From Rhodospirillaceae bacterium (GTDB lineage Bacteria > Pseudomonadota > Alphaproteobacteria > Thalassobaculales > Thalassobaculaceae): 64,000 nt of DNA. Both the position numbers and the translations under genes were made by a program. Below, in pieces: positions 62,243 to 64,000 of the stretch. Under the pieces are notes generated by a model. That model did no database searches. It saw only the letters and a program-made list of their open reading frames with translations, and was not told the DNA's origin. The DNA lies in NCBI GenBank assembly GCA_018401495.1, contig JAGYJX010000015.1, forward strand, positions 310,001 to 374,000, in the 5' to 3' direction. Position 1 is the stretch's first letter; each line of letters starts with the position of its first letter.

Positions 62243-63850
62243 ATGCAAGTCAACGAGACCCTCAACGAGGGACTGAAGCGCGAATTCACGATCGTGGTAC
62301 CGGCGTCCGAGATCGACGCCGAGCTGAACGGCAGGCTGGCCGAGCTGGCGCCGCGGATGACCCTTCCGGGGTTCCGCCCTGGCAAGGTGCCGCCAACCCT
62401 CCTGAAGGCGCGTTTCGGTGAGTCGCTGCTCGGCGAGATCCTCGAAAAGGCGGTCAACACCAACACCGAGATGGCGCTGACAGAGCGCGGTCTCCGGCCG
62501 GCGGTTCAGCCGCGTGTCGAGATCACGGCTTACGACAAGGGCAAGGACCTCGAGTACAAGGTATCGGTCGAACTGATGCCGGACATCGAGCCGGTCGACT
62601 TCTCGCTGCTGACCGTCGAGCGGACGGTCGCCACCGTCGACGACAAGGCGGTCGACGAGGCGCTGGAGCGAATGGCCGCCCAGCAGAAGGACAGCGAGCC
62701 GGTCTCCGAGCAGCGCGGCGCCGCCGAGGGCGACGTCGTGGTGATCGACTTCGAGGGCAGCATCGACGGCACCCCGTTCGAGGGCGGCGCGGCGCAGGAC
62801 CATCACCTGGAACTTGGTTCCAACACCTTCATCCCGGGCTTCGAGGGTCAACTCGTCGGCGCCGAGGTCGGTACCAGCCGCGACGTGACGGTGTCATTCC
62901 CGGCCGACTACCAGGCGTCTCACCTTGCCGGCAAGGAAGCGGTCTTTGCGGTCACCGTGAAGGAGCTGCGGTCGCCGAAGCCGGTTGCGATCGACGACGC
63001 GCTGGCTCAGCGGTTCGGCCTCGACGACCTCCAGGCGCTGCGCAACGCGATTCGGGAGCAGATGCAGGGTGAGTTCGGCGAGGCGGCGCGCGCCAAGACC
63101 AAGCGCTCGCTGCTCGATGCGCTCGCCGCCCGCCACAGCTTCGCGGTGCCCCCGGGCATGGTCGAGGAAGAATACCGCGGTATCGTCCAGCAGGTCGTCT
63201 CCCAGTCCGGCAGCGCCGGCCAGGCGGAGCATGACCATGATAATCACGATCACGATCATGGCCACGATCACGATCATGGTCACGATCACCACGATCATGG
63301 TCACGCGCATCACGACCATGGTCACGAGCATCATGACCACGATCATGCGCATCATGATCACGATGGACATGACCACGCGCATCACGACCACGCTGCGGAG
63401 ACCGGCTTTGCTGCCGAGGAGGCCAAGATCTCCGAGGCCGATCGCCTGGAGTATCGCTCGATCGCCGAACGGCGTGTGCGTCTCGGCCTGCTGCTTTCGG
63501 AGGTCGGCCGGATGAACAACATCCAGGTCACCGACGAGGAGGTGACCAACGCCATCCGCGGGCAGGCGGCGCGGTTCCCGGGCCAGGAAAAGTTCGTGTT
63601 CGAATACTACCAGAAGAACCCGCAGGCGCTGGCGCAGGTCCGCGCCCCGCTGTTCGAGGACAAGGTCGTCGACTTCATCATGGAGATGGCGACCGTGACC
63701 GAGAAGCAGGTGACCCCGGAGCAGCTGTTCGCGGACGACGATTCCGCTGCCGCCGAGGCCGAGGACACGGCCGACAGCAAGCCGGCGACCGGCAAATCGA
63801 AGTCGGGCAAGGCCAAGAAGGCAAAGGGTGAGGAGGGGCCGGGCGAGTGA
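62243..63850 (+). CDS. tig: Trigger factor with internal His/Asp-rich tract
   Basis: 535 residues, about 90 longer than usual. The N-terminal ribosome-binding domain has the signature LPGFRPGKVPPTLLK near residue 42. The FKBP-type prolyl isomerase domain spans about 150-245 (GDVVVIDFEGSIDGTPFEGG). The C-terminal chaperone domain resumes with IAERRVRLGLLLSEVGR. Inside it, residues 330-383 form a tract of about 29 His and 15 Asp in 54 residues, in place of the short acidic loop usual there; this could bind Ni, Zn, Cu or Co. A Lys/Asp tail ends the protein. The ATG at 62243 is preferred to the TTG at 62222. It is followed by clpP, the normal alphaproteobacterial order. Confidence 0.95.
   Translation: MQVNETLNEGLKREFTIVVPASEIDAELNGRLAELAPRMTLPGFRPGKVPPTLLKARFGESLLGEILEKAVNTNTEMALTERGLRPAVQPRVEITAYDKGKDLEYKVSVELMPDIEPVDFSLLTVERTVATVDDKAVDEALERMAAQQKDSEPVSEQRGAAEGDVVVIDFEGSIDGTPFEGGAAQDHHLELGSNTFIPGFEGQLVGAEVGTSRDVTVSFPADYQASHLAGKEAVFAVTVKELRSPKPVAIDDALAQRFGLDDLQALRNAIREQMQGEFGEAARAKTKRSLLDALAARHSFAVPPGMVEEEYRGIVQQVVSQSGSAGQAEHDHDNHDHDHGHDHDHGHDHHDHGHAHHDHGHEHHDHDHAHHDHDGHDHAHHDHAAETGFAAEEAKISEADRLEYRSIAERRVRLGLLLSEVGRMNNIQVTDEEVTNAIRGQAARFPGQEKFVFEYYQKNPQALAQVRAPLFEDKVVDFIMEMATVTEKQVTPEQLFADDDSAAAEAEDTADSKPATGKSKSGKAKKAKGEEGPGE
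63230..63391 (+). repeat. Degenerate CAC/CAT-GAC/GAT tandem repeat inside tig
   Basis: 162 bases of repeated His and Asp codons, with recurring near-copies of CACGATCATGGT. Codons alternate CAC/CAT and GAC/GAT, so the protein sequence is conserved better than the DNA. This suggests selection on the tract rather than recent slippage alone. It keeps the trigger-factor frame. Confidence 0.9.
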
Positions 63851-63926
63851 GCGTTCGCCCGCTCGTGCACGTCGGGCTGGCGATCCGGCCCGGCGACCCC
63901 CATATTGCCCAGGCTACTCAGTACGG

Positions 63927-63943
63927 GGGTGCCCCCGGCACCC
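63927..63943 (+). promoter_or_regulatory. Hairpin upstream of clpP
   Basis: GGGTGCC and GGCACCC pair around a CCC loop in the 119-base gap between tig and clpP. No T run follows, so it is not a standard terminator. It may attenuate read-through or structure the clpP leader. Confidence 0.4.
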
Positions 63944-63969
63944 GTCACCAGGACGAAGGTACGGCATCG

Positions 63970-64000
63970 ATGTCCAACCCGCTCGAGATCTATATGAACT
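63970..64000 (+). CDS. clpP: ATP-dependent Clp protease proteolytic subunit (5' end only)
   Basis: Only ten codons are inside the window (MSNPLEIYMN). The call rests on these residues, which resemble the start of alphaproteobacterial ClpP (a short leader, then a YMN), and on position directly after tig, where clpP-clpX normally lie. ClpP is the serine peptidase chamber that works with ClpX or ClpA. Nothing of the active site can be seen. Confidence 0.6.
   Translation, partial: MSNPLEIYMN

Noticed and set aside
62894..63391. Minus-strand frame rich in Met, Val and Ile opposite the His-rich tract
   Set aside because: It is the complement of CAC/CAT/GAC/GAT codons and has no independent signal.

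Overview
The window looks like part of a chromosome from a high-G+C alphaproteobacterium, most likely Rhodospirillales in the broad sense. The evidence is the gene order: erpA-xth, argS-SPOR-nagZ-scpAB-tatABC-serS-surE-pcm-M23 lipoprotein, AAA ATPase-yajC-secDF-Mth938, recG/sdhE-mfd, gyrA-coaD and tig-clpP. The double-domain dCTP deaminase and the NDUFAF6-like squalene/phytoene synthase homologue after secDF fit too. Nearly all of the sequence is coding, with many 1-4 base overlaps between consecutive genes.

Layout. 0-4 kb: M81 peptidase (+), then a minus-strand erpA-xthA-GFA group. 4-18 kb: one long plus-strand run covering arginyl-tRNA synthetase, an SPOR cell-wall protein, NagZ, a site-2 protease, ScpA/ScpB, an orphan ABC ATPase, TatABC, SerS, SurE, Pcm, a LysM/M23 lipoprotein and an FkbM methyltransferase. 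18-20 kb: LrgAB and an AAA ATPase on the minus strand. 20-27 kb: YajC-SecD-SecF, Mth938, dCTP deaminase and two isoprenoid-synthase-fold proteins. 27-34 kb: TrmFO (-), an uncharacterised possible signalling protein (+), UvrA (-) divergent from SSB (+), and a methyltransferase. 34-38 kb: GyrA, CoaD and tRNA-Lys. 38-39 kb: a low-G+C islet behind tRNA-Lys. 39-43.5 kb: two small unknown proteins, a class V aminotransferase, a DUF502 protein and a histidine kinase. 43.5-50 kb: RecG, SdhE, Mfd and a DsbA-like oxidoreductase. 50-59 kb: acyl-CoA synthetase, a Gfo/Idh oxidoreductase, and a minus-strand set of ABC importer, cytosine-deaminase-like amidohydrolase and adenylate cyclase. 59-64 kb: PrfC, malonyl-CoA decarboxylase, tRNA-Leu, trigger factor and the first codons of clpP.

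The genes group by job: protein export (Tat, SecDF-YajC), cell-wall turnover (SPOR, NagZ, M23), chromosome handling and repair (ScpAB, GyrA, UvrA, SSB, RecG, Mfd, XthA), translation (ArgS, SerS, TrmFO, PrfC, two tRNAs, trigger factor) and a small nutrient-import/deamination cassette.

Two points matter for any user. First, about 16 genes carry single-base frame breaks, five of them in uvrA, mostly at short G or C runs and including genes expected to be essential. Every break restores a recognisable protein in a neighbouring frame, so sequencing or assembly error is likelier than gene decay. I give such genes as single spans and note the break. Second, the most unusual biology I see is a 54-residue His/Asp tract inside trigger factor, and a 1.07-kb segment flanked by the tRNA-Lys 3' end and a 17/18 copy of it, carrying one Fe(II)/2-oxoglutarate oxygenase gene and no integrase.
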